From Streptomyces sp. Edi4 (GTDB taxonomy: Bacteria; Actinomycetota; Actinomycetes; Streptomycetales; Streptomycetaceae), in contig NZ_JBEJGY010000004.1 in the NCBI RefSeq assembly GCF_040253615.1, positions 5,208,001-5,272,000 of the forward strand: a DNA stretch of 64,000 nucleotides. Direction: 5' to 3'. The position numbers and the translations under genes are program-made. Shown in pieces: positions 14,958-23,848 of the stretch; position 1 is the first letter of the stretch, and the number at the start of each line of letters is the position of its first letter. The notes beneath the pieces are model-generated. The model worked only from the letters and a program-made list of their open reading frames with translations, did not search any database and was not told the DNA's origin.

Positions 14958-16075
14958 CGTCGTGGACGCCGCAGGTGTTCGCGCCCTATCCGGAACAGCC
15001 CGGCATCGTGTTCGCGCGAGTGGCCGCCCGCTCGGCGGCGTTCGAGAGCACGAGCGCGGCCGGCGGGGCGCCGGTGCTCGTCGGTGCCGCCGCAGGGCAC
15101 GACCGGGGCCAGGTCGCCGTGAGCGCGCGCGGAGAGCTGCTGGAACGGCTCGCGAACGTGCTGGCGGGCCGGGCGGCCGAGGCGGCCCCCGAACTGGTGG
15201 GCACCCGCGAGGACCTGCGCCGCAAGGGGATACCCACCATCGAGCCGCGGCCCGGCGCGGACACCAGACGGTTGTGGGTACGCAGCCGGACGACCCGCGG
15301 CGAAGAAGCGTTCGTCCCGGCGGGCTCGGCATTCCTCCACCACCGGCCCCCCGCCGGATGCGACGCCGCGCAGTCGTCTGGCTCCACCGGCATCGCCGCG
15401 CACCCCGAGGGGAAGGCGGCGGCTCGCCACGCGGCCTGGGAAGTGCTCGAACGCGACCTGCTGCGGCGCAGTTGGTACGGGCTCACGGACCGGCCGCCGA
15501 GCCTGGTCCCGTTCGTTCCCCCGCCGCCACTGGCCGCCTTCCTCCGGTCCGCGGGGCTGACGATGACGGCCTTCGGCGTCCCCGCTCCGGCCGCGACAGC
15601 CTGTGTCGTCGTATGCCTGCACCAGCCCGACGGCACCGGTCAGGCGTTCGGCGCCCGCTGCGGGCCGGCGAACACCGTCGGGTCCCTGGCCGAGAAGGCG
15701 GCGTACGAGGCGCTCATGGTGCGGTGGAGCATGCGGACACCGGTCGCCCGCGCGGCCTGGGGAAAGTGGCACGGCGCGAGCGAACCGGCGACCGCCGTCG
15801 AGCACGCGCTGTGGACCTATCACCGCCAGGACAGCCTCCGGTTGTGGAACGTGTCGCCGCACGACATCGGCGCCCGGCCGGACAGTGGTGTGCCGACTGA
15901 TCCGCCCGACCCGCTCGACGTACTCGCCAGGCACACCGGCCAGGAGGTCGCCCTGGTGGAGAGCACGGCCGCGGCGGCCCGCGACGCGGGCGTGCGAGTG
16001 GTGCGCGTACTCGCCCCCGGGGCCCTGCCCCTGCCGTCCGGCCCCGGAACCGGCCCCCCTCACCCCTTCGGCTAG
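14954..16075 (+). CDS. YcaO-domain protein (RiPP backbone modification)
   Basis: YcaO enzymes use ATP to activate a peptide backbone amide, giving azolines, thioamides or amidines. The family ATP-binding pattern is present. It includes SARGELLERLANV (Glu61, Glu64), then S-x-G-IAAHPEGKAAARHAAWEVLERD (first part 144-156, last part AAWEVLERD near 160-168), then EKAAYEAL (Glu247, Glu252). The C terminus ends PPHPFG, close to the proline-rich end of peptide-modifying YcaO proteins. Length is 373 aa, short but within range. No E1-like or TfuA partner is nearby, so it resembles stand-alone YcaO proteins such as those making amidines. GTG 14954 overlaps the previous stop. Alternatively it could thioamidate or make an oxazoline at Ser24. 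Confidence 0.88.
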   Translation: MTSWTPQVFAPYPEQPGIVFARVAARSAAFESTSAAGGAPVLVGAAAGHDRGQVAVSARGELLERLANVLAGRAAEAAPELVGTREDLRRKGIPTIEPRPGADTRRLWVRSRTTRGEEAFVPAGSAFLHHRPPAGCDAAQSSGSTGIAAHPEGKAAARHAAWEVLERDLLRRSWYGLTDRPPSLVPFVPPPPLAAFLRSAGLTMTAFGVPAPAATACVVVCLHQPDGTGQAFGARCGPANTVGSLAEKAAYEALMVRWSMRTPVARAAWGKWHGASEPATAVEHALWTYHRQDSLRLWNVSPHDIGARPDSGVPTDPPDPLDVLARHTGQEVALVESTAAAARDAGVRVVRVLAPGALPLPSGPGTGPPHPFG

Positions 16076-16082
16076 GAGCCCC

Positions 16083-16820
16083 ATGAACGACGTCCCCCCG
16101 TTGCCGTGCCCCGGCTACGCCTTTGACTTCGCCGACGACTACGACCGTTGGTTCGCCAAGCCCGGCATCACCGGAGCGACCGTCGAATCCCTCGCCGCTC
16201 TCGCCGGCCACGGGCCGGTCCTCGAACTCGGCATCGGCACCGGCCGGGTGGCCCTGCCCCTGGCGGCACGCGGCGTCGAGGTGCACGGCGTCGACGGCTC
16301 CGAGGCGATGCTCCGCCGCCTGCGTGCCAAGCCGCAAGGAGCCGACATCCCGGTGACGGTCGGCGACTTCGCCGACGTCCCGGTCGACGGAAGCTTCAGC
16401 CTGGCCTTTCTCGCCGGCGGCACCTTCTGCGAACTGCCGGACCAGACCGCGCAGGCCCGCTGCTTCAGCAACGTGGCAGCGCGGCTCACGCCGGGCGGTC
16501 TGTTCGTGCTGGACGCCCATGTGCCCGAGGCCCTGGCAGTGGCGACCGGCCCCGAGGTCGTCTCCGAGGGAGACGACCACCTGGTGCTCTGCTACCGCCG
16601 CCTCGATCCGTCGGCTCAGCGCTACCGCTCGCACTACGTCATCCACGAGGACGGACGCACCCGGCACCTACGCGTCGAGTTCCGCTACGCGAGCCACGGC
16701 GAGCTCGACCTGATGGCCGGTCAGGCCGGCCTGCGGCTCAAGGAACGCTGGGGCAGCTGGAGCGGCGCCCCCTTCACCCGCGACAGCGCCTACCACGTCT
16801 CCGTCTACGAACGCCCCTGA
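16083..16820 (+). CDS. Class I SAM-dependent methyltransferase
   Basis: A 245-aa methyltransferase with SAM motif I VLELGIGTGRVALPLA and motif II VHGVDGSEAML. The acidic motif VGDFADV and the later segment LTPGGLFVLDAHV are also present. It starts eight bases after the YcaO stop, and the stop itself forms part of the AGGAG binding site, so the genes are co-transcribed. It may methylate the peptide (N terminus, Asp carboxyl or a hydroxyl) or a sugar. It belongs to the general small-molecule group rather than protein isoaspartate enzymes. The acceptor cannot be told from sequence. Confidence 0.88.
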   Translation: MNDVPPLPCPGYAFDFADDYDRWFAKPGITGATVESLAALAGHGPVLELGIGTGRVALPLAARGVEVHGVDGSEAMLRRLRAKPQGADIPVTVGDFADVPVDGSFSLAFLAGGTFCELPDQTAQARCFSNVAARLTPGGLFVLDAHVPEALAVATGPEVVSEGDDHLVLCYRRLDPSAQRYRSHYVIHEDGRTRHLRVEFRYASHGELDLMAGQAGLRLKERWGSWSGAPFTRDSAYHVSVYERP

Positions 16821-16853
16821 CCAGCACACCACGACGCAACGGCGGAAGGCCGA

Positions 16854-18041
16854 ATGACACAGTCAGAACAGATCCCGGCGTTCCCCTTCCCGCACCGGGA
16901 CGGGCTCGACCCGATACCCGAGTTCGCCGAGCTGCGCCGCAACGCCCCGGTCACCCGGGTCCGGATGCCCAGCGGCGACACCGCGTGGCTGGTGACCCGG
17001 CACGCGGACGTCCGCCGCGTCCTGGGGGACCCGTGTTTCAGCCGGGCCCGGGCAACCAGGGGAGAGGGGCCAAGGGTCGCGCGCACGACCACGCTGCCGG
17101 ACTCGATCCTCGCCGCCGACCCGCCCGACCACTCCCGGCTGCGCAGGCTCGTCGCGCCCGCTCTCGGCGGACGCCGGGCAGAGGCGATGCGAAGCGACAT
17201 CGCGCTCCTGGCCGACCAGTTGCTGGCGAGCATGGAGCGGCAGCCACAGCCCGCCGATCTCGTCGCGTGCTTCACCCGGCCGCTCACCCTGACCGTGATC
17301 TGCGATCTGCTCGGGACACCCCGGCTCGACGGTGACCAGCTCGACACCTGGAACGACGCAATGCGCAGCGTCACCGCCATGCCGGACACCGACGTCATGG
17401 CGGCCGTGGACGACATGACCGGCTACCTCACCGACCTCGTCGCCGCCAAACGCGCCCACCCCGGAAACGACATGCTGAGCGTGTTGATCGCGGCACGTGA
17501 CGAGGGGGACCGGCTGAGCCAGGGCGAGCTCATCTCTTTCTGTGTCGTCCTGCTCGCCGGCGGTTACGGCACCACCGCCGACCGGCTCGCCGGCCTGCTC
17601 CACCTGCTGCTGGACCAGCCGGAGCGCTACCAACTGCTGCGCCACGAACCGGAGCTGATCCCCAGTGCCGTCGAGGAACTGCTGCGGTTCGCCCAGGCCA
17701 CCGTCGGGGCCAACCTCCGGGTGGCCGTTCAGGACGTGGTGCTCAGCGGAGTGAAGATCGCGGAGGGTGAGGCGGTGATCGCCCTCACCTCCTCGGCCAA
17801 CCACGACGAGGACGTCCACACCGCGCCGGAAACGCTCGATCTCACCCGGGCCGCGCCGGCCCACCTGGCCTTCGGCCACGGCGCCCACTTCTGCGTCGGG
17901 GCGCAACTCGCCCGGGTCCAGCTCCAAGAGGCCCTCGCCGCTGTGGTGCGCCGTTTGCCGGCACTGCGCGCGGCGGGCCCGGCGGACTGGAAACGCGGCC
18001 AGATCACCCGGTCCCCGCGCACGCTGCCGGTGCGCTGGTGA
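16854..18041 (+). CDS. Cytochrome P450
   Basis: A 395-aa bacterial class I P450. The heme loop is FGHGAHFCVGAQLAR with thiolate Cys347. The ExxR pair is in EELLRF (Glu275, Arg278). The C-helix segment is AADPPDHSRLRR. The I-helix reads LAGGYGTTAD. Aligned on the Thr pair, the usual acidic residue of AGxET is Gly239, so proton delivery to the heme may differ from standard P450s. It is 33 bases after the methyltransferase. Electrons likely come from the divergent 3Fe-4S ferredoxin. Expected role: hydroxylation, epoxidation or cross-linking of the peptide. Confidence 0.94.
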   Translation: MTQSEQIPAFPFPHRDGLDPIPEFAELRRNAPVTRVRMPSGDTAWLVTRHADVRRVLGDPCFSRARATRGEGPRVARTTTLPDSILAADPPDHSRLRRLVAPALGGRRAEAMRSDIALLADQLLASMERQPQPADLVACFTRPLTLTVICDLLGTPRLDGDQLDTWNDAMRSVTAMPDTDVMAAVDDMTGYLTDLVAAKRAHPGNDMLSVLIAARDEGDRLSQGELISFCVVLLAGGYGTTADRLAGLLHLLLDQPERYQLLRHEPELIPSAVEELLRFAQATVGANLRVAVQDVVLSGVKIAEGEAVIALTSSANHDEDVHTAPETLDLTRAAPAHLAFGHGAHFCVGAQLARVQLQEALAAVVRRLPALRAAGPADWKRGQITRSPRTLPVRW

Positions 18042-18137
18042 AGCGCGACCAGCCGCCGGAGGGCCAAAGAGCGTGTCCGGGCCGTCGAAGGGACCGGAGC
18101 TCCGGCCCTGGACCCACCCACCGAGGAGCAGCACCGC

Positions 18138-19283
18138 ATGCGCATCGCCTACCTGCACCAGGGCAGCATCCCCTCGTTCTTCGCCAACGGCGTCCACGTC
18201 ATGCGCATGTGCGACGCGTTCACTGACGCCGGGCACGACGCCACTCTCTACTCCCTGCCCGGCACGTACACCGACGACGACCCGTACGCGTACTACGGCG
18301 TTCGTCACCGCTTCCCGATCCGGCTGGTCCCCGCCCCCGACCACACCCCGGCCGGCTACCGCAGACGCGGCGAAGACATCCGCGGGCTACTGACCGGTGA
18401 CGCCCTGCCCGACCTCATCTATGCCCGCGATCCCTACACCCTCACCGCCACCGCCGATCTCGCCCCCTTCGTGTACGAGGTCCACCAACTGCGCCGGGAC
18501 CTGCCCGCCGGGACCGAACAGGCCCTGCTCAGCCATCCTCGGCTCGCGCGCGTCGTCGTCATCACCCATGCGCTCGCCCACGACCTCCAAGAGGCCTACG
18601 AGCACCTGGGCACGTTGCCCATCCACGTGGCGCCCGACTGCGCGGACCCGCCGGGCCCCGACACGGCGGCCGTGACACCCATGCTGCCGGGCCGCCCGGA
18701 CGCACCGAAGATCGGCTACGTCGGGCACCTCTACGACGGACGTGGCATCGACCTCATCCTCGACCTGGCCGGCCGCCTCCCCCTCTTCGACTTCCACCTG
18801 GTCGGCGGCACCACCGAGGACCGGGCCCGCTGGGAAGACCCCTGCCCGCACCCCAACGTGTACTTCCACGGGCACCAGCCGCCATCCGCCCTCCACGGCT
18901 ACTTCCCCCTCTTCGACGTGGTCCTCGCCCCCCACCAGCCCAAGGTGTACACCTGGGGCCGGCTCGACGAGATCGGACGCTGGACCTCCCCGATGAAGCT
19001 GTTCGAGTACATGGCCCACGGCCGGGCCATCGTCGCCTCGGACCTCCCGGTCCTGCGGGAAGTCCTTCAGGACCGCGTCAACTGCCTGTTACGTCCGTCC
19101 GACTCCCCGCAGGCGTGGGCCGACGCCCTCATCGAGCTCACGGCGGACCGGACGTTGCGCGGGAGGCTCGGCGACGAGGCCCGGCGGGAGTTCCTGGAGC
19201 TGTACACCTGGCGCCGCCGGGCCGGCTTGGTTCTCGCGGACCTCGGCCTGCCGGACACCCCGGGCACCGGCCGCACGCCGTGA
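18138..19283 (+). CDS. GT4-family glycosyltransferase
   Basis: A 381-aa GT-B fold enzyme that transfers a sugar from a nucleotide donor. The N-terminal domain begins MRIAYLHQGSIPSFFANGVH with the glycine-rich acceptor loop. The C-terminal GT4 signature is LFEYMAHGRAIVASDLPVLREVL, with Glu residues spaced for donor binding. GAGGAG lies upstream of the ATG. It is 96 bases after the P450 and precedes a sugar epimerase, so the pair could supply and attach a sugar to the peptide. It might instead act on a cell-envelope sugar chain, which GT4 enzymes also do. Confidence 0.88.
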   Translation: MRIAYLHQGSIPSFFANGVHVMRMCDAFTDAGHDATLYSLPGTYTDDDPYAYYGVRHRFPIRLVPAPDHTPAGYRRRGEDIRGLLTGDALPDLIYARDPYTLTATADLAPFVYEVHQLRRDLPAGTEQALLSHPRLARVVVITHALAHDLQEAYEHLGTLPIHVAPDCADPPGPDTAAVTPMLPGRPDAPKIGYVGHLYDGRGIDLILDLAGRLPLFDFHLVGGTTEDRARWEDPCPHPNVYFHGHQPPSALHGYFPLFDVVLAPHQPKVYTWGRLDEIGRWTSPMKLFEYMAHGRAIVASDLPVLREVLQDRVNCLLRPSDSPQAWADALIELTADRTLRGRLGDEARREFLELYTWRRRAGLVLADLGLPDTPGTGRTP

Positions 19284-19386
19284 CCACGACCACCGGACCG
19301 GCCCCGGGCACGGGCCGCCAGCACCCGCATCCGCGTCGTCCGGCGGACGTCGCGGTCGTCAACGACCAACCTCACGGGAGAAGTTC

Positions 19387-20424
19387 ATGCAGCAGCGGGC
19401 GAACCGGCGACCGGCACTGGGCAGGACCGTCGTCACAGGCGCCGCTGGTTTCATCGGCTCGCACCTCGTCGAATCCCTCCTCGCCGACGGGACCACCGTG
19501 GTCGGCGTGGACCGGCGCGCCCCGCATCTCGACTCGGTGGCGGCGGCCAACCTGGGCCGAGTGCTCGGCGACCCGAACTTCACGCTCATCACGGCTGACC
19601 TGCGGACCTGTCCGCTCACAGCCATCTTCCGGCAGGCCGACGCGGTCTTCCACCTCGCCGCTCTGCCAGGGGTGCGCGATTCGTGGGGCGAGCGGTTCAC
19701 CGAATACGCGTCGTGCAACATCTTCGCCACCGAACGCGTGGTGGCCGCCTGCGAGGACGCCCGCGTACCCCGCCTCGTCTACGCCTCCTCCTCCAGCGTC
19801 TACGGGACCAGCAGCCGCGCCACCCGCGAGGTGACCACGCCGAACCCCGCCTCCCCCTACGCGGTCAGCAAGCTCGCCGGAGAACAGCTGTGCCTGGCCC
19901 ACGCCGGCAGCGCCAGGTCGGAGCTGACCGCGGTGGCCCTGCGCCTGTTCACCGTCTACGGGCCCCGACAACGCCCCGACATGCTGATCGGCCGCGCCCT
20001 CACGGCGGCTCTGGGAGGCCCGGAGTTGACGCTCTACGGGGACGGCAGCCACACCCGCGACTTCACATACGTCGGTGACGTGGTCCGCGCCGCGATCGCC
20101 GCCGCCACCCGGCGGATCGAAACGACCGTCCTCAATGTCGGGGCCGGCGTCAGCACCAGCGTGCTGGAGGTGCTGTCCGCCGTCGAGGAGTTGAGCGGCC
20201 GCGCGGTGCCGGTCACCAGGCTCCCCGCACAGGCCGGCGATGTGGACGCCACCCTCGCCGACCGCTCCCAGGCAGCGGCCCTCCTGGACTGGGCACCACG
20301 CACCACCCTCGTCCAAGGCATCGCCCACCAGTTGTCCTACCTCACCGCCGACGCGTCAGCGAAACGCAACGCTCAGGGTGGCGCTCGTCGAAGAGAGCGA
20401 ACCGAGGGGCTGACGCCCCGCTGA
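19387..20424 (+). CDS. NAD-dependent sugar epimerase/dehydratase
   Basis: A 345-aa extended short-chain dehydrogenase close to UDP-glucose 4-epimerases. The dinucleotide motif is GAAGFIGSH (residues 18-26). The catalytic set is SSSSVYG and YAVSK (Tyr and Lys). The typical RLFTVYGPRQRPDM and HTRDFTYVGDVV follow. It starts 103 bases after the glycosyltransferase with GGGAGAAG upstream. It likely makes or epimerises the nucleotide sugar used by the neighbour. The last 30 residues are Arg rich and outside the family fold. It is the last gene of the proposed cluster. Confidence 0.9.
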   Translation: MQQRANRRPALGRTVVTGAAGFIGSHLVESLLADGTTVVGVDRRAPHLDSVAAANLGRVLGDPNFTLITADLRTCPLTAIFRQADAVFHLAALPGVRDSWGERFTEYASCNIFATERVVAACEDARVPRLVYASSSSVYGTSSRATREVTTPNPASPYAVSKLAGEQLCLAHAGSARSELTAVALRLFTVYGPRQRPDMLIGRALTAALGGPELTLYGDGSHTRDFTYVGDVVRAAIAAATRRIETTVLNVGAGVSTSVLEVLSAVEELSGRAVPVTRLPAQAGDVDATLADRSQAAALLDWAPRTTLVQGIAHQLSYLTADASAKRNAQGGARRRERTEGLTPR

Positions 20425-20629
20425 CAACGGCGAACCCGTCCGCCCCGACGTGCTCACCCTCGACGACTCCACCATGCGCGGCTGCCCGCAGCCCGGGCCG
20501 ACGACCTCTGAGGGCCGGGGGACCCCATGACGGGCCGACTGTGCCCCTACAGACCGGCACCGGATGCTCAGGGGCGCGGTGAACTGCGCGCCCAGCCACG
20601 CACCACCGGCGTGTCAAGGGTGGGCGGGG
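20425..20629. repeat. Intergenic stretch with dispersed repeat copy
   Basis: No gene is seen between the epimerase and msrA. A copy of CAGGGGCGCGGTGAACTGCG lies near 20570-20590; it belongs to the same repeat family as at 4.5, 11.0, 52.8-53.1 and 57.5 kb. It marks a likely right edge of the peptide cluster. Confidence 0.6.
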
Positions 20630-21343
20630 CTACTCCTGCGGGTTTGGTGCCGTCGCGAGCCCCGTGGGGCAGGACGCACCCCAGTTCGTCTCGAACGGCG
20701 CCGCCAGCTTGACGCCCGTTCCGCCGATGCCGCAGTAGCCCGCCGGGTTCTTGTCCAGATACTGCTGGTGGTAGGGCTCCGCCGGGTAGAACGGGCGGCC
20801 CTCGGCAGGCAGCAGCTCCGTCGTGATCGTGCCGTGGCCCGAGGCCGTCAGGACCTCCTGATAGGCCTCGCGCGAGGCCCGCGCCGTGGCCTCCTGCTGG
20901 GGGCTGTGGGTGTAGATCGCCGAGCGGTACTGGGTCCCCACGTCGTTGCCCTGGCGGAACCCCTGCGTCGGGTCGTGGTTCTCCCAGAACACCTTCAGGA
21001 GCTGGGCGTAGGAGACGCGGGCCGGGTCGTACACCACCCGGACCGCCTCGGTGTGCCCGGTCAGGCCCGAGCAGACCTCCTCGTACGCCGGGTTCACCGT
21101 GCTGCCGCCCTGGTAGCCGACCAGCGTCGTCCAGACGCCCGGCGTCTGCCAGAACTTGCGCTCGGCTCCCCAGAAACAGCCCATGCCGAAGTCCGCGACC
21201 TCAAGGCCCCCGGGGTAGGGACCCGCCAGCGGGTTGCCGAGGACCGTGTGCCGGGAGGGCAGCGTGAATTCCGGCTCCGGGCGGCCCTTGAGGGCCTGCT
21301 CGGGGGTGGGCAGCTCGGGCGGGCGACGGCCGAAGATCATCAT
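20630..21343 (-). CDS. msrA: Peptide-methionine (S)-S-oxide reductase
   Basis: MsrA repairs oxidised methionine in proteins with reducing power from thioredoxin. The nucleophile motif is GMGCFWGAERKFW. The family segments YQGGSTVNPAYEEVCSG, HTEAVRVVYDP and FWENHDPT follow. Length is 237 aa with an N-terminal extension, as in other Streptomyces MsrA. Two adjacent ATG codons (21343 and 21340) are possible starts, and GAGGAG favours the second slightly. It stands alone on the minus strand. Confidence 0.95.
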   Translation of the reverse strand: MMIFGRRPPELPTPEQALKGRPEPEFTLPSRHTVLGNPLAGPYPGGLEVADFGMGCFWGAERKFWQTPGVWTTLVGYQGGSTVNPAYEEVCSGLTGHTEAVRVVYDPARVSYAQLLKVFWENHDPTQGFRQGNDVGTQYRSAIYTHSPQQEATARASREAYQEVLTASGHGTITTELLPAEGRPFYPAEPYHQQYLDKNPAGYCGIGGTGVKLAAPFETNWGASCPTGLATAPNPQE

Positions 21344-21469
21344 GGGCTCCTCAACGAGGCGGGGGTGCGTAGGGGGAACGCACGGCCGGCCCCGTAGATT
21401 CCGGCCGCCCCGGCCCGCGTGACCCGCTCCCGCCCCGACCCCGCCTCCGCGTGCGCGGCCCGTCCCGCC

Positions 21470-22582
21470 CTACGGCCGCCGCAGCGTCGCCGGGCTGCCC
21501 CCGTTCGCCTCGTACCCCGCCACCGCCAGCGCCCGGTACAGGGCGTACTCCGCCGCCGGGTCCTCGCTGAGCGTCCACGGCACGGCGCCCACGTGACCGT
21601 CGAGGGCGACGAACTGGTCCATGGCCTCCGCCCAGCGTTCGGCGCGTACCAGGAAGGACGCCAGGAGGTGGCGCACCTGGGGCAGCGCCGGGTCGTCGGG
21701 CCGGGCCAGGTGCACGGCGTGCAGGGCGCCCTCCATCGCCCGGCTCACCACGGCCGTGCGGTAGAAGTCGTTGACGAGGACGACGTCGGGGATGTGCTCG
21801 TGCAGCGCGAACAGGGGCAGCGCCGACAACAGGGAGCCCTGCGGGGCGCGCGCCGCCGCCGACGTCGCGAACTCCTCGGCCTCGGCGCGCGAGCCGTGCC
21901 ACTTCTCGCAGTGGTAGTGCAGGGCCGCGAGGTGGGCGCCCATGTGCCCGGGGGCGCGGTCCATGACCTTCGCCCAGAGCTGGTCGAACTCCGGGCGGGG
22001 ACGGGCCAGTCCACGGGCGACGGCGAGTTCCACGATGTAAGGGACCGGGTCGCCCGGCGCGAGCAGCGCGGCCTCGCCGCACACCGTGTGCGCCTCCTCC
22101 AGGATGATCCGGAAGTCGTCCTGGCCCACCGAGGAGGTCCGCCACGCCTGCTGGACCAGGAACTCCGCGTGCACCTGCGCCGCGCCCGCGTCCTTGGGCG
22201 CCTCCGAACGCCACGCGCGCAGCCAGGCGCCGCCGACGCCGGGACGCTGGGCCAGCTCCAAGGAGGCCGCGCCCGCGAAGGCCTGGACGCGCTGCCAGCG
22301 CCGCTCGCCGTCCTTGGGCGTCTCGGCCAGCAGGCGCTGGGCGGGCTTCCAGTTCTGGGTGCCCTGCACCACCGCGAGCACGTCGAGGAGATCCTGGTCG
22401 GGACCCGGCAGACGTACGTCAAGGTCCTCCTGGCGTACGAAGTCGTACGCCGCCGGGTCCGCGGCGTCCGGCGCTCCGGGCCGGGACAGCTGGATGCCGG
22501 GGCCGCCGCCGCGCCGCAGCGCGAACCGGCCGAGGATCGCGACGACCACGCCCAGCGCGATCAGGGTCCACAGAATCTCCAT
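21470..22582 (-). CDS. Membrane-anchored helical-repeat hypothetical protein
   Basis: A 370-aa protein of unknown function. One N-terminal membrane helix (MEILWTLIALGVVVAILGRF) is followed by a long soluble Ala/Leu-rich part that looks like TPR-type helices (for example AQRLLAETPKDGERRWQRV and LLASFLVRAERWAEAMDQF). The whole soluble part should face the cytoplasm. The ATG at 22582 was chosen over frames starting further upstream because it gives a clean anchor. It lies between msrA and metB, divergent from metB. A role in methionine metabolism is not implied by the sequence. Confidence 0.75.
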   Translation of the reverse strand: MEILWTLIALGVVVAILGRFALRRGGGPGIQLSRPGAPDAADPAAYDFVRQEDLDVRLPGPDQDLLDVLAVVQGTQNWKPAQRLLAETPKDGERRWQRVQAFAGAASLELAQRPGVGGAWLRAWRSEAPKDAGAAQVHAEFLVQQAWRTSSVGQDDFRIILEEAHTVCGEAALLAPGDPVPYIVELAVARGLARPRPEFDQLWAKVMDRAPGHMGAHLAALHYHCEKWHGSRAEAEEFATSAAARAPQGSLLSALPLFALHEHIPDVVLVNDFYRTAVVSRAMEGALHAVHLARPDDPALPQVRHLLASFLVRAERWAEAMDQFVALDGHVGAVPWTLSEDPAAEYALYRALAVAGYEANGGSPATLRRP

Positions 22583-22652
22583 GGTCCCCAGCGAACCAGA
22601 CGTCCGCCGGATATGACGAACTCGGTGAGCCGACGAACTAGGCTCTGGGGCC

Positions 22653-23807
22653 ATGAGCCACGAGCACTCTGACAAGAGCTTCGAGACCATCGCGATCCAT
22701 GCCGGCAACACCGCGGATCCGTTGACCGGTGCGGTCGTTCCCCCGATCTACCAGGTCTCCACGTACAAGCAGGACGGCGTCGGCGGGCTGCGCGGCGGCT
22801 ATGAGTACAGCCGCAGCGCGAATCCGACCAGGACCGCCCTTGAGGAGAACCTGGCGGCCCTCGAAGGCGGCAGCCGAGGCCTCGCCTTCGCCTCGGGACT
22901 CGCCGCCGAGGACTGCCTGCTGCGTACGCTGCTGACGCCCGGCGACCACGTGGTGATCCCCAACGACGCGTACGGCGGCACGTTCCGCCTGTTCGCCAAG
23001 GTCGTCTCGCGCTGGGGCGTGGAGTGGTCGGTCGCCGACACCTCCGACCCGGCGGCCGTGCGGGCCGCCGTCACCAACCGCACCAAGGTCATCTGGGTCG
23101 AGACGCCCTCCAACCCGCTGCTCGGCATCACCGACATCGCGGCCGTGGCGCAGGTGGCCGCGGACACCGGCGCCCGGCTGGTCGTGGACAACACCTTCGC
23201 CAGCCCCTACCTCCAGCAGCCGCTCTCGCTCGGCGCCGACATCGTGGTGCACTCGCTGACCAAGTACATGGGCGGTCACTCCGACGTCGTGGGCGGCGCC
23301 CTGGTCGCGGCGTCGGCGGAGATCGGCGAGGAACTGGCGTACCACCAGAACGCGATGGGCGCGGTCGCCGGTCCCTTCGACTCGTGGCTGGTGCTGCGCG
23401 GCATCAAGACGCTTCCGGTCCGCATGGACCGGCACAGTGAGAACGCGGGCCGGGTCGCCGAGATGCTGTCGCGGCACGCCAAGGTCACCAAGGTCCTCTA
23501 CCCGGGCCTGCCCGAGCACCCGGGTCACGAGGTGGCGGCCAAGCAGATGCGCGCCTTCGGCGGCATGGTCTCCTTCCGCGTCGAGGGCGGCGAGGAGGCG
23601 GCCGTCGAGGTCTGCAACCGTACGAAGCTGTTCACGCTCGGTGAGTCCCTGGGCGGCGTCGAGTCGCTGATCGAGCACCCGGGCCGGATGACGCACGCGA
23701 GCGTGGCCGGCTCGGCCCTGGAGGTCCCGGCGGACCTGGTGCGCGTCTCGGTGGGCATCGAGAACGCGGACGACCTGCTGGCCGACCTCCAGCAGGCGCT
23801 CGGCTAG
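22653..23807 (+). CDS. metB: Cystathionine gamma-synthase
   Basis: A PLP enzyme that joins an O-acyl-homoserine with cysteine to cystathionine in methionine synthesis. The PLP lysine lies in HSLTKYMGGHSD. Cofactor phosphate contacts are in ASGLAAEDCL, and the segment YEYSRSANPTRTALE is typical. The C-terminal LGESLGGVESLIEHP distinguishes this Cys/Met metabolism family. Length of 384 aa is normal. In some actinobacteria the same family also acts as gamma-lyase, so the direction is inferred from the closest family match. Confidence 0.92.
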   Translation: MSHEHSDKSFETIAIHAGNTADPLTGAVVPPIYQVSTYKQDGVGGLRGGYEYSRSANPTRTALEENLAALEGGSRGLAFASGLAAEDCLLRTLLTPGDHVVIPNDAYGGTFRLFAKVVSRWGVEWSVADTSDPAAVRAAVTNRTKVIWVETPSNPLLGITDIAAVAQVAADTGARLVVDNTFASPYLQQPLSLGADIVVHSLTKYMGGHSDVVGGALVAASAEIGEELAYHQNAMGAVAGPFDSWLVLRGIKTLPVRMDRHSENAGRVAEMLSRHAKVTKVLYPGLPEHPGHEVAAKQMRAFGGMVSFRVEGGEEAAVEVCNRTKLFTLGESLGGVESLIEHPGRMTHASVAGSALEVPADLVRVSVGIENADDLLADLQQALG

Positions 23808-23848
23808 ATCCCGGCCTCCAGCAGACGCTGGGCCAGATCCCTGGATCC

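Larger units (their letters stand above)
12110..20424. other. Putative RiPP biosynthetic gene cluster
   Basis: The nine genes from sulfotransferase to epimerase form one functional group. A tiny peptide gene is followed by two enzymes that modify ribosomal peptides (HExxH and YcaO), then a methyltransferase, P450, glycosyltransferase and sugar epimerase, mostly with short gaps. A P450-type ferredoxin and a sulfotransferase are divergent from the peptide. No E1-like cyclodehydratase partner, TfuA, radical SAM enzyme, leader peptidase, exporter or regulator is visible. Outer borders are inferred; the aldo/keto reductase at 11097-11927 may also belong. Confidence 0.8.
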
